Below, piece by piece: positions 1 through 8,752 of a DNA stretch of 64,000 nt. The translations under genes and the position numbers were made by a program. The DNA comes from an uncultured Acidovorax sp. (GTDB taxonomy: Bacteria > Pseudomonadota > Gammaproteobacteria > Burkholderiales > Burkholderiaceae_C), in assembly GCA_913774955.1 (NCBI GenBank), contig CAJYKV010000020.1, positions 124,001 through 188,000 of the forward strand. The letters run 5' to 3'. The notes under the pieces were generated by a model that worked only from the letters and a program-made list of their open reading frames with translations, was not told where the DNA came from and did no database searches. The first letter of the stretch is position 1; each line of letters starts with the position of its first letter.

Positions 1-1329
1 GATCGCCAGCCCCAGCCCCGCGCCATGGCCAAGCCGCCGGCCCTGTTCACCTTGAATCCAACGCCGGACCATGGGGGTGTCGTCGCCACCGTCCAGTCCT
101 TCCCCCGTACCAGGGCCGTTGTCGGCCACGCGCAGCACCGCCCAGGGCGGTGCCTGCTCCAGCATGACGGTGATGCGCGGCGGCTCTCCACGGCCGTAGC
201 GCAGGGCGTTGTCCAACAGGTTGTTCAGGATGCCTTCGATCAGGCCGGCATCGCCCCGCACGGCGACCGGTGCGTCCAGGCCTTCGGCGCCGAGGTCCAC
301 GCCGAGGGCGTCGGCACGCGGCAGGTAGCGCAGCAGCACGCGGCGCACCAGGGCGTCGAGCGCCACGGTCTGCAGGGGCAGGGCGATCTCGCCCTCGGCG
401 GCACGTGCCAGGGCCAGCAGCTGATCGACGGTGCGGCTCGCGCGCTGTTCGGCGTCGGCGATGCCCTGCAGCTCGCTGCGCCAGATGGCGGGGTCGTCCT
501 GTGCCAGCGCGTTGCCGGCCTGCGCGCGGATGCCGGCGAGCGGGGTGCGCAGTTCGTGGGCCACGTTGCCCGCGAATTCGCGTTGCGCCTGCAGGCCGCG
601 GCGCACGCGGGCGAGCAGGCCGTCGAGCGCTTCGCCGAGCCGCTCCACGTCGCTCGTGCGCGCGCCGGTGGTCAGGGCGCCCGGCAGGGGCTGCAGGTCG
701 GCCGCGTCGCGCCGTGCCATGGCATCCTGCAGGTCCGCCAGCGGGCGCAGATCGCGCTCGATGCCTCGCAGCAGCCACGAACCCAGCACCACGAGCAGCC
801 ACAGCTGCGCGAGCACCGAAAACAGCAGCAGCCTGCCCAGCAGCTGGGCGCGCTGGGAGGTGGTCTCGGCCATCACCACGGTGTAGCCTGGCGGGCCCTC
901 GATCCGCAGGGTGGTGCGCCGCATCTCACGGCCTTCCACCACGGTGTCGGAGAAGCGGTAGCGGTGGTCGCCCCCTTTGATGCCGCTGCTGGTGCCGCCG
1001 GGCAGGGCTTCGTCGCCGCCCAGCAGCGCGCCCGTGTCGCTCCAGACGGCGAAGCGGACGGACTCGTGCTGGTCGAAGCGCAGCAGGTCTGCCTCGCGGG
1101 GCGTCAGGTCCAGGTGCAGTGCACCGTCGGGGCCGCCGCGCACGTGGAGCGCCAGGGCATGCGCGTCGTCGAGTAGCGCGCGGTCGAACGCCTCGGCCAC
1201 GAAGTGGCTGCCCACGACGAGCACCACCGCGCTGCCCAGGGCCCAGATGAGCAGCAGCGACAGCAGCACGTGCCGGCCGATGCGCTGGCGCAGCGCCGGC
1301 TTGCCCGCGGTGCGCGGCTCAGGCGGCAT
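1..1329 (-). CDS. TctE-like sensor histidine kinase (partial, C-terminus beyond window edge)
   Basis: This is an inner-membrane sensor kinase of the TctE type, the usual partner of TctD in sensing tricarboxylates and related acids. The reading frame stays open to base 1, giving 443 codons. Visible parts are a first membrane segment near residues 19-42, a periplasmic sensor region, a second membrane segment near 165-188, the HisKA motif HELRTP with phospho-acceptor His258, an N-box (NNLLDNALRYG) and a G-box (VADNGPG). The last residues at the edge read GAGLGLAI, the G2 box, so only the very end is missing. The ATG at 1329 overlaps the upstream response-regulator stop by 11 bases, which supports translational coupling. 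The ligand is inferred from the adjacent tctBA genes; the sequence does not show it directly. Confidence 0.9.
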   Translation of the reverse strand, partial: MPPEPRTAGKPALRQRIGRHVLLSLLLIWALGSAVVLVVGSHFVAEAFDRALLDDAHALALHVRGGPDGALHLDLTPREADLLRFDQHESVRFAVWSDTGALLGGDEALPGGTSSGIKGGDHRYRFSDTVVEGREMRRTTLRIEGPPGYTVVMAETTSQRAQLLGRLLLFSVLAQLWLLVVLGSWLLRGIERDLRPLADLQDAMARRDAADLQPLPGALTTGARTSDVERLGEALDGLLARVRRGLQAQREFAGNVAHELRTPLAGIRAQAGNALAQDDPAIWRSELQGIADAEQRASRTVDQLLALARAAEGEIALPLQTVALDALVRRVLLRYLPRADALGVDLGAEGLDAPVAVRGDAGLIEGILNNLLDNALRYGRGEPPRITVMLEQAPPWAVLRVADNGPGTGEGLDGGDDTPMVRRWIQGEQGRRLGHGAGLGLAI

Positions 1330-2011
1330 CTTCTTCGAGCGTGTAGCCCAGGCCGCGCAGCGTGCGGATCGCCGCGCCGCTGCCGGCGAGCTTGCGGCGC
1401 AGGCGCGAGACGAAGGCCTCGAGTGCGTTGTCGCCCAGTGCGTCGCCCGGGTCGGAGAGGCGCTGCGACAGCTCGCTCTTGCTCAGCACGCGGCCCGGCG
1501 GCGTCATCAGTTCCCAGAGCAGTTCGAACTCGCGCGCGGGCAGTTCGAGCGGCTGGCCCTCCACGCTGCAGCGGCGCGACGTGCGATCGAGCTGCAGGCG
1601 GCCGACGGCGACGAGGTCGCCCGAGCCGGTCGCGCGCCGCGCCAGCGCACGCAGGCGCGCCTCCACTTCCTTGAGTTCGTAGGGCTTGCCGAGGTAGTCG
1701 TCGGCGCCGGCGTCCAGGCCGGCGATGCGTTCCTCGGTGCTGTCGCGCGCGCTCAGCACCAGCACCGGCGTGCGGTCGCCGCGGGCGCGGGCGGCGCGCA
1801 GCGCGGCGAGGCCGTTGCCCAGTCCGCTGCGGGCCTGCGGGCCGTGGGGCAGGTTCAGGTCCAGCAGCACCGCGTCGAAGGGCTGCACGGCCCACCAGTG
1901 CCGCGCCTCTTCCACGTTGCGGGCCAGTTCGACGCGGTGGCCCGCGCGTTCGAGTCCCTGCGCCATGGTGCGGCCGAGGACGGGGTCGTCTTCCACGAGA
2001 AGGATGCGCAT
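1319..2011 (-). CDS. TctD-like OmpR-family response regulator
   Basis: DNA-binding response regulator of 230 residues. The receiver domain (about 1-120) has the acidic pocket EDD at 7-9, the phospho-acceptor Asp51 in LLDLNLP and the conserved Lys in LGKPYE. A winged-helix Trans_reg_C domain fills the C-terminal half and ends in RGLGYTLEE. The gene is divergent from tctB with about 160 bases between them. It overlaps its kinase by 11 bases, so the two form an operon. In TctDE systems the regulator activates the neighbouring tripartite tricarboxylate transporter, and the same job is inferred here. Confidence 0.92.
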   Translation of the reverse strand: MRILLVEDDPVLGRTMAQGLERAGHRVELARNVEEARHWWAVQPFDAVLLDLNLPHGPQARSGLGNGLAALRAARARGDRTPVLVLSARDSTEERIAGLDAGADDYLGKPYELKEVEARLRALARRATGSGDLVAVGRLQLDRTSRRCSVEGQPLELPAREFELLWELMTPPGRVLSKSELSQRLSDPGDALGDNALEAFVSRLRRKLAGSGAAIRTLRGLGYTLEEDAA

Positions 2012-2174
2012 CGCGGCGAGGAAAGGGTACGTGGGGGCTACGTGGAACTACGCACGCTGAGGGTCAGCCCGCGATCAGGTTGGAGGGCAATAGTGCCTTC
2101 GCCAGCATACCGCAGCCACCGGCGCCGCCGCGTGGCCGCGGTGCGCGGCGGAACCACAAGGAGACGCATCGATC

Positions 2175-2597
2175 ATGAACAACCGCAATCTCGTCCGGGG
2201 CCTGGTCCTCATGGCGCTGGCGCTGGCCTTCGGCCTGCCGTCGGTGCATTACTCGCTGGGCTCGCTCAGCCACGCGGGGCCGGGGATGTTCCCGTTCATC
2301 GTGAGCTGCATGCTGTTCGTGATCGGCGGCATCACGGTGCTGCGCGCGCGGCTGGTGGCGCCCGTGCCGCTGAATTTCAATCCGCGCAACATCGCGATCA
2401 TCCTGGCCAGCCTCTGCGGCTTCGCACTGATTTCGCACTTCGTGAACATGATCGCGGGCATCGTCTTCCTGGTGTTCTGCTCCGGGTTCGCGGGCACGTC
2501 GTATTCGGTGGCGCGCAATGTGAAGATCGCGGCGGTGCTGATCGCGATCGCGTTCGCGTTCCAGAAGCTGCTGGGCCTGAGCCTGCCGCTCTATTGA
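2175..2597 (+). CDS. tctB: TctB, small membrane subunit of tripartite tricarboxylate transporter
   Basis: The protein has 140 residues, the usual size for TctB (four predicted membrane helices), and is strongly hydrophobic throughout. Its opening (LVRGLVLMALALAFGL) and the GPGMFPF motif near residue 35 are typical of the family. TctB forms the membrane module of a TTT secondary transporter with TctA, driven by an ion gradient and fed by a periplasmic TctC/Bug protein. A Shine-Dalgarno AAGGAGA lies about a dozen bases before the ATG. The gene is followed 19 bases later by tctA and is divergent from the TctDE-like regulators. Confidence 0.92.
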   Translation: MNNRNLVRGLVLMALALAFGLPSVHYSLGSLSHAGPGMFPFIVSCMLFVIGGITVLRARLVAPVPLNFNPRNIAIILASLCGFALISHFVNMIAGIVFLVFCSGFAGTSYSVARNVKIAAVLIAIAFAFQKLLGLSLPLY

Positions 2598-2616
2598 GCC
2601 GACGGCGAGCCACGAC

Positions 2617-4134
2617 ATGGACGTCCTGCACAACCTCGCGTTCGGCTTCGGCCACGCCCTCACGGTCCAGAACCTGATGTTCTGCGCGCTGGGCTGCACG
2701 GTGGGCACCCTGGTGGGCCTGCTGCCCGGCCTCGGCCCGCTCGCCACCATCAGCCTGCTGCTGCCGCTGACCTATTCGATGGACACGACCGGCGCGCTCA
2801 TCATGCTCGCCGGCATCTACTATGGCGCGCAATATGGCGACAGCGTGAGCGCGATCACGATGAAGATACCGCACGCCAGCAGCATCGTGGCGTGCATCGA
2901 CGGCTACGCGATGACGCTCAAGGGCAAGACCGGGCTGGCGCTGTTCACCGCGGGGGTGTCGAGCTTCATCGGCGGCACGGTGGCGATCGTGGTGCTGGCG
3001 TTCCTGGCGCCGAGCCTGGGCGAGGTGGCATTCCTCTTCGGGCCGCCCGACTACTGCGCGCTGATGCTCGTGGGCTTCGTGTGCGTGAGCTTCGTGACCA
3101 CGGGCAGCCTGCTCAACGGCCTGGCGATGTGCCTGGTGGGCGTGCTGCTCGGCTCTGTGGGCACCGACGTGAACAGCGGCGCGGAGCGCTTCACGCTGGG
3201 CCTGCCGTTCCTGGCGGACGGCGTGGGCATCGTGAGCATCGCGCTGGGGTGCTTCGGCATCGCGGAGATCACCAAGAACCTCGATTCGCGCGAGGAGCGC
3301 TCGCCCTTCAACGGCAAGATCAAGCTGATCCCGACCTGGGCGGAGTTCAAGCGCATCGTTCCCAGCGCGCTGCGCGGCAGCGTCGTCGGCTCGGCCCTCG
3401 GCATCCTGCCCGGCGGCGGTCCGGTGATCGCGCAGTTCGCGGCCTACGCGCTGGACAAGAAGGTCAGCAAGTACAAGCACGAGATCGGCACCGGCTGCAT
3501 CGAGGGCGTGGCCGGGCAGGCCGCGGCCGACGAGGCCGCCGCGCGCACCAGCTTCATTCCGCTGATGAGCATCGGCATCCCCGAGAACGCGGTCATGGCG
3601 CTGATGATGGCCGCCTTCATCATCAAGGGAATCCAGCCCGGCCCGAACATGATCGCGGGCCATCCCGAGCTGTTCTGGGGCCTGGTGGCGAGCATGTGGA
3701 TCGGCAACTGTTTCCTGCTGATCCTGAACGTGCCGCTGGTGCGCTACTGGCTGTCGGTGTTCAAGATCCCCTACAACGTGCTGTTCCCGGCGATCCTGTT
3801 CTTCTGCTGCATCGGCACGTTCAGCATCAACAACAACCTGGACGACATCTACATCACCGTGGTGTTCGGCGTGCTGGGCTACCTGTTCATGCGGCTGGAA
3901 CTCGATCCGTCGCCGCTGATGCTGGGCTTCATCCTGGGGCCGATGCTGGAAGAGAACTTCCGGCGCGCGATGCTGCTGTCGCGCGGCAGCTTCGGGGTGT
4001 TCGTGTCGCGGCCGATCAGCGGCACGCTGCTCACCTTCGTCGGTGCCTTCATCCTCTGGCAGGTGGTGTCGTTCTTCCGCCAGCGCGGACGGGCGCCTGC
4101 CGTGCCTGCGCCGGTGGTGGAGCAGGGCGCCTGA
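2617..4134 (+). CDS. tctA: TctA, large membrane subunit of tripartite tricarboxylate transporter
   Basis: The 505-residue protein matches TctA (about 500 residues, roughly 12 membrane helices). It carries the family signatures GLLPGLGPLATISLLLPL near residue 35, YYGAQYGDS near 68 and, in the second half, ALGILPGGGPVIAQF and EGVAGQAAADEAAARTSF. These mirror-related halves line the transport path. It imports citrate-like tricarboxylates or other carboxylates delivered by a periplasmic Bug protein. Two such proteins are encoded nearby (6943-7968 and 10180-11169), neither in the immediate tctBA operon. The substrate cannot be read from the sequence. Confidence 0.95.
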   Translation: MDVLHNLAFGFGHALTVQNLMFCALGCTVGTLVGLLPGLGPLATISLLLPLTYSMDTTGALIMLAGIYYGAQYGDSVSAITMKIPHASSIVACIDGYAMTLKGKTGLALFTAGVSSFIGGTVAIVVLAFLAPSLGEVAFLFGPPDYCALMLVGFVCVSFVTTGSLLNGLAMCLVGVLLGSVGTDVNSGAERFTLGLPFLADGVGIVSIALGCFGIAEITKNLDSREERSPFNGKIKLIPTWAEFKRIVPSALRGSVVGSALGILPGGGPVIAQFAAYALDKKVSKYKHEIGTGCIEGVAGQAAADEAAARTSFIPLMSIGIPENAVMALMMAAFIIKGIQPGPNMIAGHPELFWGLVASMWIGNCFLLILNVPLVRYWLSVFKIPYNVLFPAILFFCCIGTFSINNNLDDIYITVVFGVLGYLFMRLELDPSPLMLGFILGPMLEENFRRAMLLSRGSFGVFVSRPISGTLLTFVGAFILWQVVSFFRQRGRAPAVPAPVVEQGA

Positions 4135-4241
4135 TCTCGCCCGCGGCGCACGGGCAGCGGCCCACTGCCCACGGAGCCGGTAGCGCTGCCCAGGGCCCAC
4201 ATGCAGGGGAATACCGGCTCGGCCGTGGCTAGAATCGGAGG

Positions 4242-4637
4242 ATGTGCAGGCGCTGGTCCGTGTTCTGGTTGTGGTGCGCCCTGTGGGCGACGCTCGGCCA
4301 CGACCTCCTGCCGGCACTGCACCAGCACGCGCACCTGCGCAGCGCCGTGTATGCGGCGGCGCTGGCCAACCCGCCGGGCGAGGCCGATGCGGACGATGCG
4401 CAGAGGCCACCTCCGCCTCCGCCGCGCAGCGCGGCTGCCGATTCCGACTATTGCGCGCTGTGCGTGCATGCGGCGGGCACCTGCGCCGCCATGCCGGCTC
4501 CTGCGCCGTTCCCTCCGGCGGGCGCGTGCCGAAGCCGCTCCGAGCGGCTGCCCGAACACGCGCAGCGGCCCCCGCAGCGCATTCCCTGGCTGCTCGCCGT
4601 CTCCCGGGCGCCGCCCGATCTCTCCACGTTCCTCTGA
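4242..4637 (+). CDS. DUF2946-like small protein
   Basis: A protein of 131 residues with a hydrophobic N-terminus (WSVFWLWCALWATLGHDLLP), which is probably a signal or anchor. It also has a His-rich stretch (ALHQHAHLRS), a run of prolines and a CxxC motif in YCALCVHAAG near residues 70-79. The hydrophobic start plus CxxC-HAG arrangement resembles DUF2946 proteins, which often sit beside TonB-dependent receptors or copper genes; the family match is by eye. It lies 126 bases before the TonB receptor. Cys and His could bind a metal, which is inference. The C-terminal third is low complexity. Confidence 0.6.
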   Translation: MCRRWSVFWLWCALWATLGHDLLPALHQHAHLRSAVYAAALANPPGEADADDAQRPPPPPPRSAAADSDYCALCVHAAGTCAAMPAPAPFPPAGACRSRSERLPEHAQRPPQRIPWLLAVSRAPPDLSTFL

Positions 4638-4763
4638 TCGCTGGCCGCGCACATTCCCATCCCGGTCCGGGGCGGGGGCGTGCGCGCGCCGGGCGTCGCC
4701 CGCTGGGCGCCGCCGTGGCCCTGGTTCGTCCGGACGCGTCATCCGTCCGTGGAGAGATTTTTC

Positions 4764-6833
4764 GTGTTGTTGTCCCCCAAAGTGCTGCCCTTCGCGGTGG
4801 CTTCCCCCTTCCTGTGCCTTGCCGCAGCCGCCCAGACGGCCGGTGATTCCGTATCCACCCTCGGCGAAGTGTCCGTGCGCACGGGCACCAGCGGCGCCCT
4901 CGCGCCCAATACGCTGCTGACCTCGGTCGACATCCTCGGTGCCGACAAGATCGAGAACCAGACCGTGGGCACCAGCTGGGAGCTGATCGGCCAGTTGCCC
5001 GGCATCCAGCTCACCGAAACCCGCATGGGCGCGGAGTCCGGCAAGGCCACGTTCCGCGCCTTCAACGGCGAGGGCTACATCAACGGCATCAAGGTGCTGA
5101 TCGACGGCATCCCCAGCAACGTGAACAGCGGCAACCAGCGGTTCATCGACATGATCTTTCCGCTGGAGATCGACTACATCGAGGTGGTGCGCGGCACCAA
5201 TGATCCGCGCTACGGCCTGCACAACATCGGCGGCAACATCAACTTCGGTACGCGCCAGGGCGGCGATTACACCGAAGGCCGCTTCACCTACGGCAGCGGC
5301 GCGACGCGCGAAGTGCAGCTGGCGCTGGGCCACGAGTCGGGCGGCTTCGCGCAGAACTATTTCCTGGCCAAGCAGGAATCCAACGGCTACCGGCCGCATG
5401 CCCATTCCGACAAGTACTCGCTGGGCGGCAAGTGGTTCGTGACGTCGGAAGGCGGCGCCGTCAAGGTGGGCCTGGTGGCGCGGCTCTACTCGCACCAGGC
5501 CGAGGAGCCCGGGTTCCTCACCGCGGCCGAACTCGCGCGCGACCGCCGGCAGTCTCCGGCCAAGAACGCGCACGACGGCGACGACCGCGACATGCGGCAC
5601 CTGAGCGCCCACCTGGACTGGCAGATCGACCCGCGCCTGTTCCTCAGCAACAAGCTCTACCTGAACCGCTACGAGGACGACCGCCGCATCACCTTCACCG
5701 ACAGCCAGGCGGCGAGCCTGTTCAACGGGCCCCGGCAGGTACGGCGCTGGGACGAGACCCAGCACGGTCTGATGAGCACGCTGACCTGGCGCGCCGGCAG
5801 GTCGCTTTCCGTCGACGGCGGCATCAACGTGGAGCGCCAGCGCAACACCTACGAGCGCTACCGCTACCCCTACGCCCTGCCGACCGATTTCGGCGTGCCG
5901 GGCGCGGTCTCCAACAACGACCGGTACACGCTGAACAACGTGGGGGCCTACGTGCAGGCGGTGGTGCAGGCCACCGACCGGCTCAAGCTGGTGCCGGGTA
6001 TCCGTACCGACCGCTTCACGGGCCACACCGTGCTGAACACCGGGGCGCAGGGCGGGCTGCAGGACTACGGCTGGATCCATCAGCCCAAGTTCAGCCTGGT
6101 GTACGGCGCGACCGATACGGTGAGCGTGTATGCCAACTGGGGCCGCACCTTCCAGATCCTGACCGGCTCGCGCGCGCCGGCCTACCTCACCTCGGCCACG
6201 CAGCCGCGCTTCGCGCCCTCGATGAACACCGGCAAGGAGCTGGGCGTGAAGTTCACGCCCGCGCCCGGCACCGAGATGCGCGCCGCCGTCTGGCAGCAGG
6301 ACGCCACGGACGAGGTCGCCAACATGCCGGCCACCGGCACCACGGTGGGCCTGGGGCAGACCCGCCGCCGCGGCCTGGACCTGCAGGCATCGACCCGGGT
6401 CGGCAGCCAGTGGCAGGTGTGGGCCTCGCACTCGCTGCAGGAAGCCAAGGTGGTGAGCGCGTTCACGGCCGACGGTGTCTCGCTGGCGGGCAGGGAGGTG
6501 TTCTCCACGCCGCGCCACATCTCGAACGCAGGCGTCGAATACCGCGCCACGCCGGAGCTGCGCCTGGGATTGCAGGGCCGCGCGCAGGGCAGCTACTACA
6601 TCGACAGCCTGAACGCCAAGGGCAAGTACGGCGCCTTCGTGCTCTTCGATGCCAACGTGCGCTACGCGTTGACCCCCACGGTGAGCCTCGATCTGCAGGT
6701 CAAGAACCTGGCCGACCGCAAGACCGCCTACGTGTGGGACGACACCTTCTTCTGGCCGGCAGGCAGCACGCAGCCGATGTTCGCGCCGGGGCCGGGCAGG
6801 GCGGTGTACGTGTCGCTGAACTTCAAGATGTAG
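4764..6833 (+). CDS. TonB-dependent outer-membrane receptor
   Basis: Outer-membrane receptor of 689 residues. I chose the GTG at 4764 because GGAGAG lies 7 bases upstream (4751-4756) and it gives a sensible signal peptide ending near LCLAAAA. A plug domain covers about residues 30-150 (VLIDGIP, IDYIEVVRGTNDPRYG, GGNINF), followed by a beta-barrel. The C-terminus VYVSLNFKM has the aromatic/hydrophobic pattern needed for barrel assembly. Such receptors import siderophores, metal chelates, vitamins or sugars with TonB energy. The DUF2946-like gene before it and the Bug gene after it suggest a metal or metal-chelate ligand, but the substrate is unknown. Confidence 0.93.
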   Translation: MLLSPKVLPFAVASPFLCLAAAAQTAGDSVSTLGEVSVRTGTSGALAPNTLLTSVDILGADKIENQTVGTSWELIGQLPGIQLTETRMGAESGKATFRAFNGEGYINGIKVLIDGIPSNVNSGNQRFIDMIFPLEIDYIEVVRGTNDPRYGLHNIGGNINFGTRQGGDYTEGRFTYGSGATREVQLALGHESGGFAQNYFLAKQESNGYRPHAHSDKYSLGGKWFVTSEGGAVKVGLVARLYSHQAEEPGFLTAAELARDRRQSPAKNAHDGDDRDMRHLSAHLDWQIDPRLFLSNKLYLNRYEDDRRITFTDSQAASLFNGPRQVRRWDETQHGLMSTLTWRAGRSLSVDGGINVERQRNTYERYRYPYALPTDFGVPGAVSNNDRYTLNNVGAYVQAVVQATDRLKLVPGIRTDRFTGHTVLNTGAQGGLQDYGWIHQPKFSLVYGATDTVSVYANWGRTFQILTGSRAPAYLTSATQPRFAPSMNTGKELGVKFTPAPGTEMRAAVWQQDATDEVANMPATGTTVGLGQTRRRGLDLQASTRVGSQWQVWASHSLQEAKVVSAFTADGVSLAGREVFSTPRHISNAGVEYRATPELRLGLQGRAQGSYYIDSLNAKGKYGAFVLFDANVRYALTPTVSLDLQVKNLADRKTAYVWDDTFFWPAGSTQPMFAPGPGRAVYVSLNFKM

Positions 6834-6851
6834 CGGGCAAGGGTGCCACCG

Positions 6852-6900
6852 CCCCTGGGGTAAACAGGGGGGGCGCGTGAAAGCCCGCTGAAAGGCGGGC
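6852..6900. terminator. Tandem hairpins after the TonB receptor gene
   Basis: Two inverted repeats lie in the gap before the next gene. CCCCTG (6852-6857) pairs with CAGGGG (6865-6870), and GCCCGC (6883-6888) pairs with GCGGGC (6895-6900). No T-run follows, so this is a weak candidate terminator or mRNA end-protecting structure. Confidence 0.35.
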
Positions 6901-6942
6901 GGCGGGATGATCGCCGCATCGACGACAACACCGGAGACACGC

Positions 6943-7968
6943 GTGACCCCCATCACCTGCACGGCGGACGACCGCCATCCTTCCATCGCACGGCGGCGCC
7001 TGCTGCTCGCCGGCGGCGCCGCGGGCGTGGGCGGAGCCCTGGGCCTCTGGCCGCAGCTCTCGCGCGCAGAAGCCGCATGGCCTTCGAAATCCGTGCGCTT
7101 CGTGGTGCCGTTCGCCCCGGGCGGCAGCTCCGAGATCGTCGCCCGCTCCACTGCGGCCGAGCTGTCGAAGACGCTCGGGCAGAACGTGTACGTGGACAAC
7201 AAGCCCGGCGCCGCCGGCAACATCGCCATGTCGGAGGTGGCGCGCGCGGACGACCAGCACACGATCATCCTGGGGCACATCGGCACGCTGGCCGTCAACC
7301 CCTACATCTTCTCCAAGCTGCCGTGGTCGCCGAGCGACTTCAAGCCGGTGAGCCTGCTCGCGAAAGTGCCGAGCCTCTACGTGGTGCATCCGGACGTTCC
7401 CGCCAAGAACCTGCGCGAGTTCATCGCGTACGCCAAGCGCAATCCCGCCAAGCTGAGCTACGGCTCCGCCGGCAACGGCAGTGCCGGCCACCTGGCGTTC
7501 GAGTACCTGAAGATGGCCTCGGACGTGTTCATGCTGCACGTGCCCTACAAGGGCACCGGCCCCATGCTCACCGACCTGATCTCGGGCCGCGTGGATGCCT
7601 CCGCCATCGGCGCGGCGGCCATCATTCCATTCATCAAGTCGGGCAAGGTGCGCTGCATCGCCACGGGCTCGGCGCAACGCCTGCCCCAGTTGCCGGACGT
7701 TCCGACGGTGGCCGAGCAGGGCTACCCCGGCTTCGAGATGACCCAGTGGTACGGCATGCTCGCACCCGCCAGCCTGCCCCAGGCTCACATCGACAAACTG
7801 GCCGCGGAGACCATGAAGGCCGTGAAGGCGCCCGAATCGATGCGCAGGCTCTCCGGTGACGCGGCCGAGGCCATCGGCGGAACGCCCGCGCAGTTCGCCG
7901 AGTTCATCGCGGCCGAGCAGGCGCGGTGGAAGAAGGTGATCGCCCGGGCGCAGATCAAGCCCGACTGA
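6943..7968 (+). CDS. Periplasmic TctC/Bug-family solute-binding protein with Tat-like signal
   Basis: Binding protein of the Bug (TctC) family. I prefer the GTG at 6943, which has GGAG at 6933-6936, over an ATG at 6907 that would add 12 residues without a clear ribosome site. This gives 341 residues. The N-terminus has ARRRLLLAGGAAG, a Tat-style twin-arginine signal. The mature part opens with WPSKSVRFVVPFAPGGSSEIVAR, and typical Bug motifs follow (NKPGAAGNIA, YGSAGNGSAGH, HVPYKGTGPMLTDLISGRVD, DVPTVAEQGYPGFE). It would capture a carboxylate or similar ligand for a TTT transporter, perhaps TctAB here. It lies between the TonB receptor and the second two-component system. Confidence 0.92.
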   Translation: MTPITCTADDRHPSIARRRLLLAGGAAGVGGALGLWPQLSRAEAAWPSKSVRFVVPFAPGGSSEIVARSTAAELSKTLGQNVYVDNKPGAAGNIAMSEVARADDQHTIILGHIGTLAVNPYIFSKLPWSPSDFKPVSLLAKVPSLYVVHPDVPAKNLREFIAYAKRNPAKLSYGSAGNGSAGHLAFEYLKMASDVFMLHVPYKGTGPMLTDLISGRVDASAIGAAAIIPFIKSGKVRCIATGSAQRLPQLPDVPTVAEQGYPGFEMTQWYGMLAPASLPQAHIDKLAAETMKAVKAPESMRRLSGDAAEAIGGTPAQFAEFIAAEQARWKKVIARAQIKPD

Positions 7969-7982
7969 CCGCGGCACGCTCG

Positions 7983-8016
7983 TGCGCCTGCGCCTGCGCC
8001 TGCGCCTGCGCCTGCG
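7983..8016. repeat. Hexanucleotide tandem repeat TGCGCC x5
   Basis: Five exact copies of TGCGCC plus a partial copy lie in the short gap between the Bug gene and the response regulator. The tract is non-coding under the chosen regulator start at 8084. An upstream in-frame GTG at 7982 would translate it as Leu-Arg repeats. Confidence 0.9.
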
Positions 8017-8083
8017 TGGCGCGCAGGGTCCGCGGCCTGCACAATCGGTGGCCGGGCCATTCCGGCACACCGAACGACACCGC

Positions 8084-8752
8084 ATGCGACTGCTCCTCGC
8101 CGAAGACGAAGCGGCCCTGGCCGACTGGCTGGTACGCACCCTGGCCCAGGGCGGCAACCAGGTGGACTGGGTCGCCGACGGGCGCCTGGTGCGCCGGGCG
8201 CTGCGCGCCGAACGCTACGACGCGCTGATCCTCGACCTGGGCCTGCCCGGGCTGGCGGGCGAGGAGGTGCTGAAGAGCCTGCGCGAGGACGACGACCCCG
8301 TCCCCATCCTGATCCTGACGGCCCGCGACACCCTGGCCGAGCGCGTGGCGACGCTGAAGGCGGGCGCCGACGACTTCCTGGCCAAGCCGTTCGAGGTGGA
8401 AGAGCTGGAGGCGCGCCTGCTCGCGCTCACCCGCCGCGCCCGCGGCCGCGAGACCCGGCGCTTCTCCTGCGGCAACCTCACCTTCGACGCCACCACCAAA
8501 AGGTTCGAGGCCGGCAGCGCGCCGCTCACCCTCACGGCCCGTGAGCACGCCCTGCTGCGCACGCTCATCCAGAGCGGCGGCGAACCGCTCACCAAGCGGG
8601 AACTGCTCGACCGCGTGTTCCCCGACGACTCCGGCGTGCAGGCGGAGGCGATCGAGGTGCTCATCCACCGCCTGCGCAAGCGCCTGGCCGGCACTGGCGT
8701 GCAGATCGCGACGCTGCGGGGGCTGGGCTACCTGCTCGAGCCGGCCGCATGA
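8084..8752 (+). CDS. OmpR-family response regulator (second TctD-like)
   Basis: Response regulator of 222 residues. The start at 8084 gives the canonical MRLLLAEDE beginning; an upstream GTG would only add a repeat-encoded Leu-Arg stretch. Receiver features are the acidic pocket at 7-9, Asp51 in LILDLGLPG and the Lys in FLAKPFE. The C-terminal winged helix ends in RGLGYLLE. The stop overlaps the kinase start by four bases (ATGA). The pair lies between two Bug-protein genes, so control of carboxylate uptake is inferred. Confidence 0.92.
   Translation: MRLLLAEDEAALADWLVRTLAQGGNQVDWVADGRLVRRALRAERYDALILDLGLPGLAGEEVLKSLREDDDPVPILILTARDTLAERVATLKAGADDFLAKPFEVEELEARLLALTRRARGRETRRFSCGNLTFDATTKRFEAGSAPLTLTAREHALLRTLIQSGGEPLTKRELLDRVFPDDSGVQAEAIEVLIHRLRKRLAGTGVQIATLRGLGYLLEPAA

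Noticed and set aside
4680-4763. 28-residue N-terminal extension of the TonB receptor
   Set aside because: The GTG at 4764 has GGAGAG at the right distance and gives a normal signal peptide; the extension would place Arg/Trp-rich sequence before it.
7982-8083. Leu-Arg repeat as a genuine N-terminus of the response regulator
   Set aside because: The receiver domain starts exactly at 8084 (MRLLLAEDE). The repeat-encoded stretch is not seen in OmpR-family regulators.
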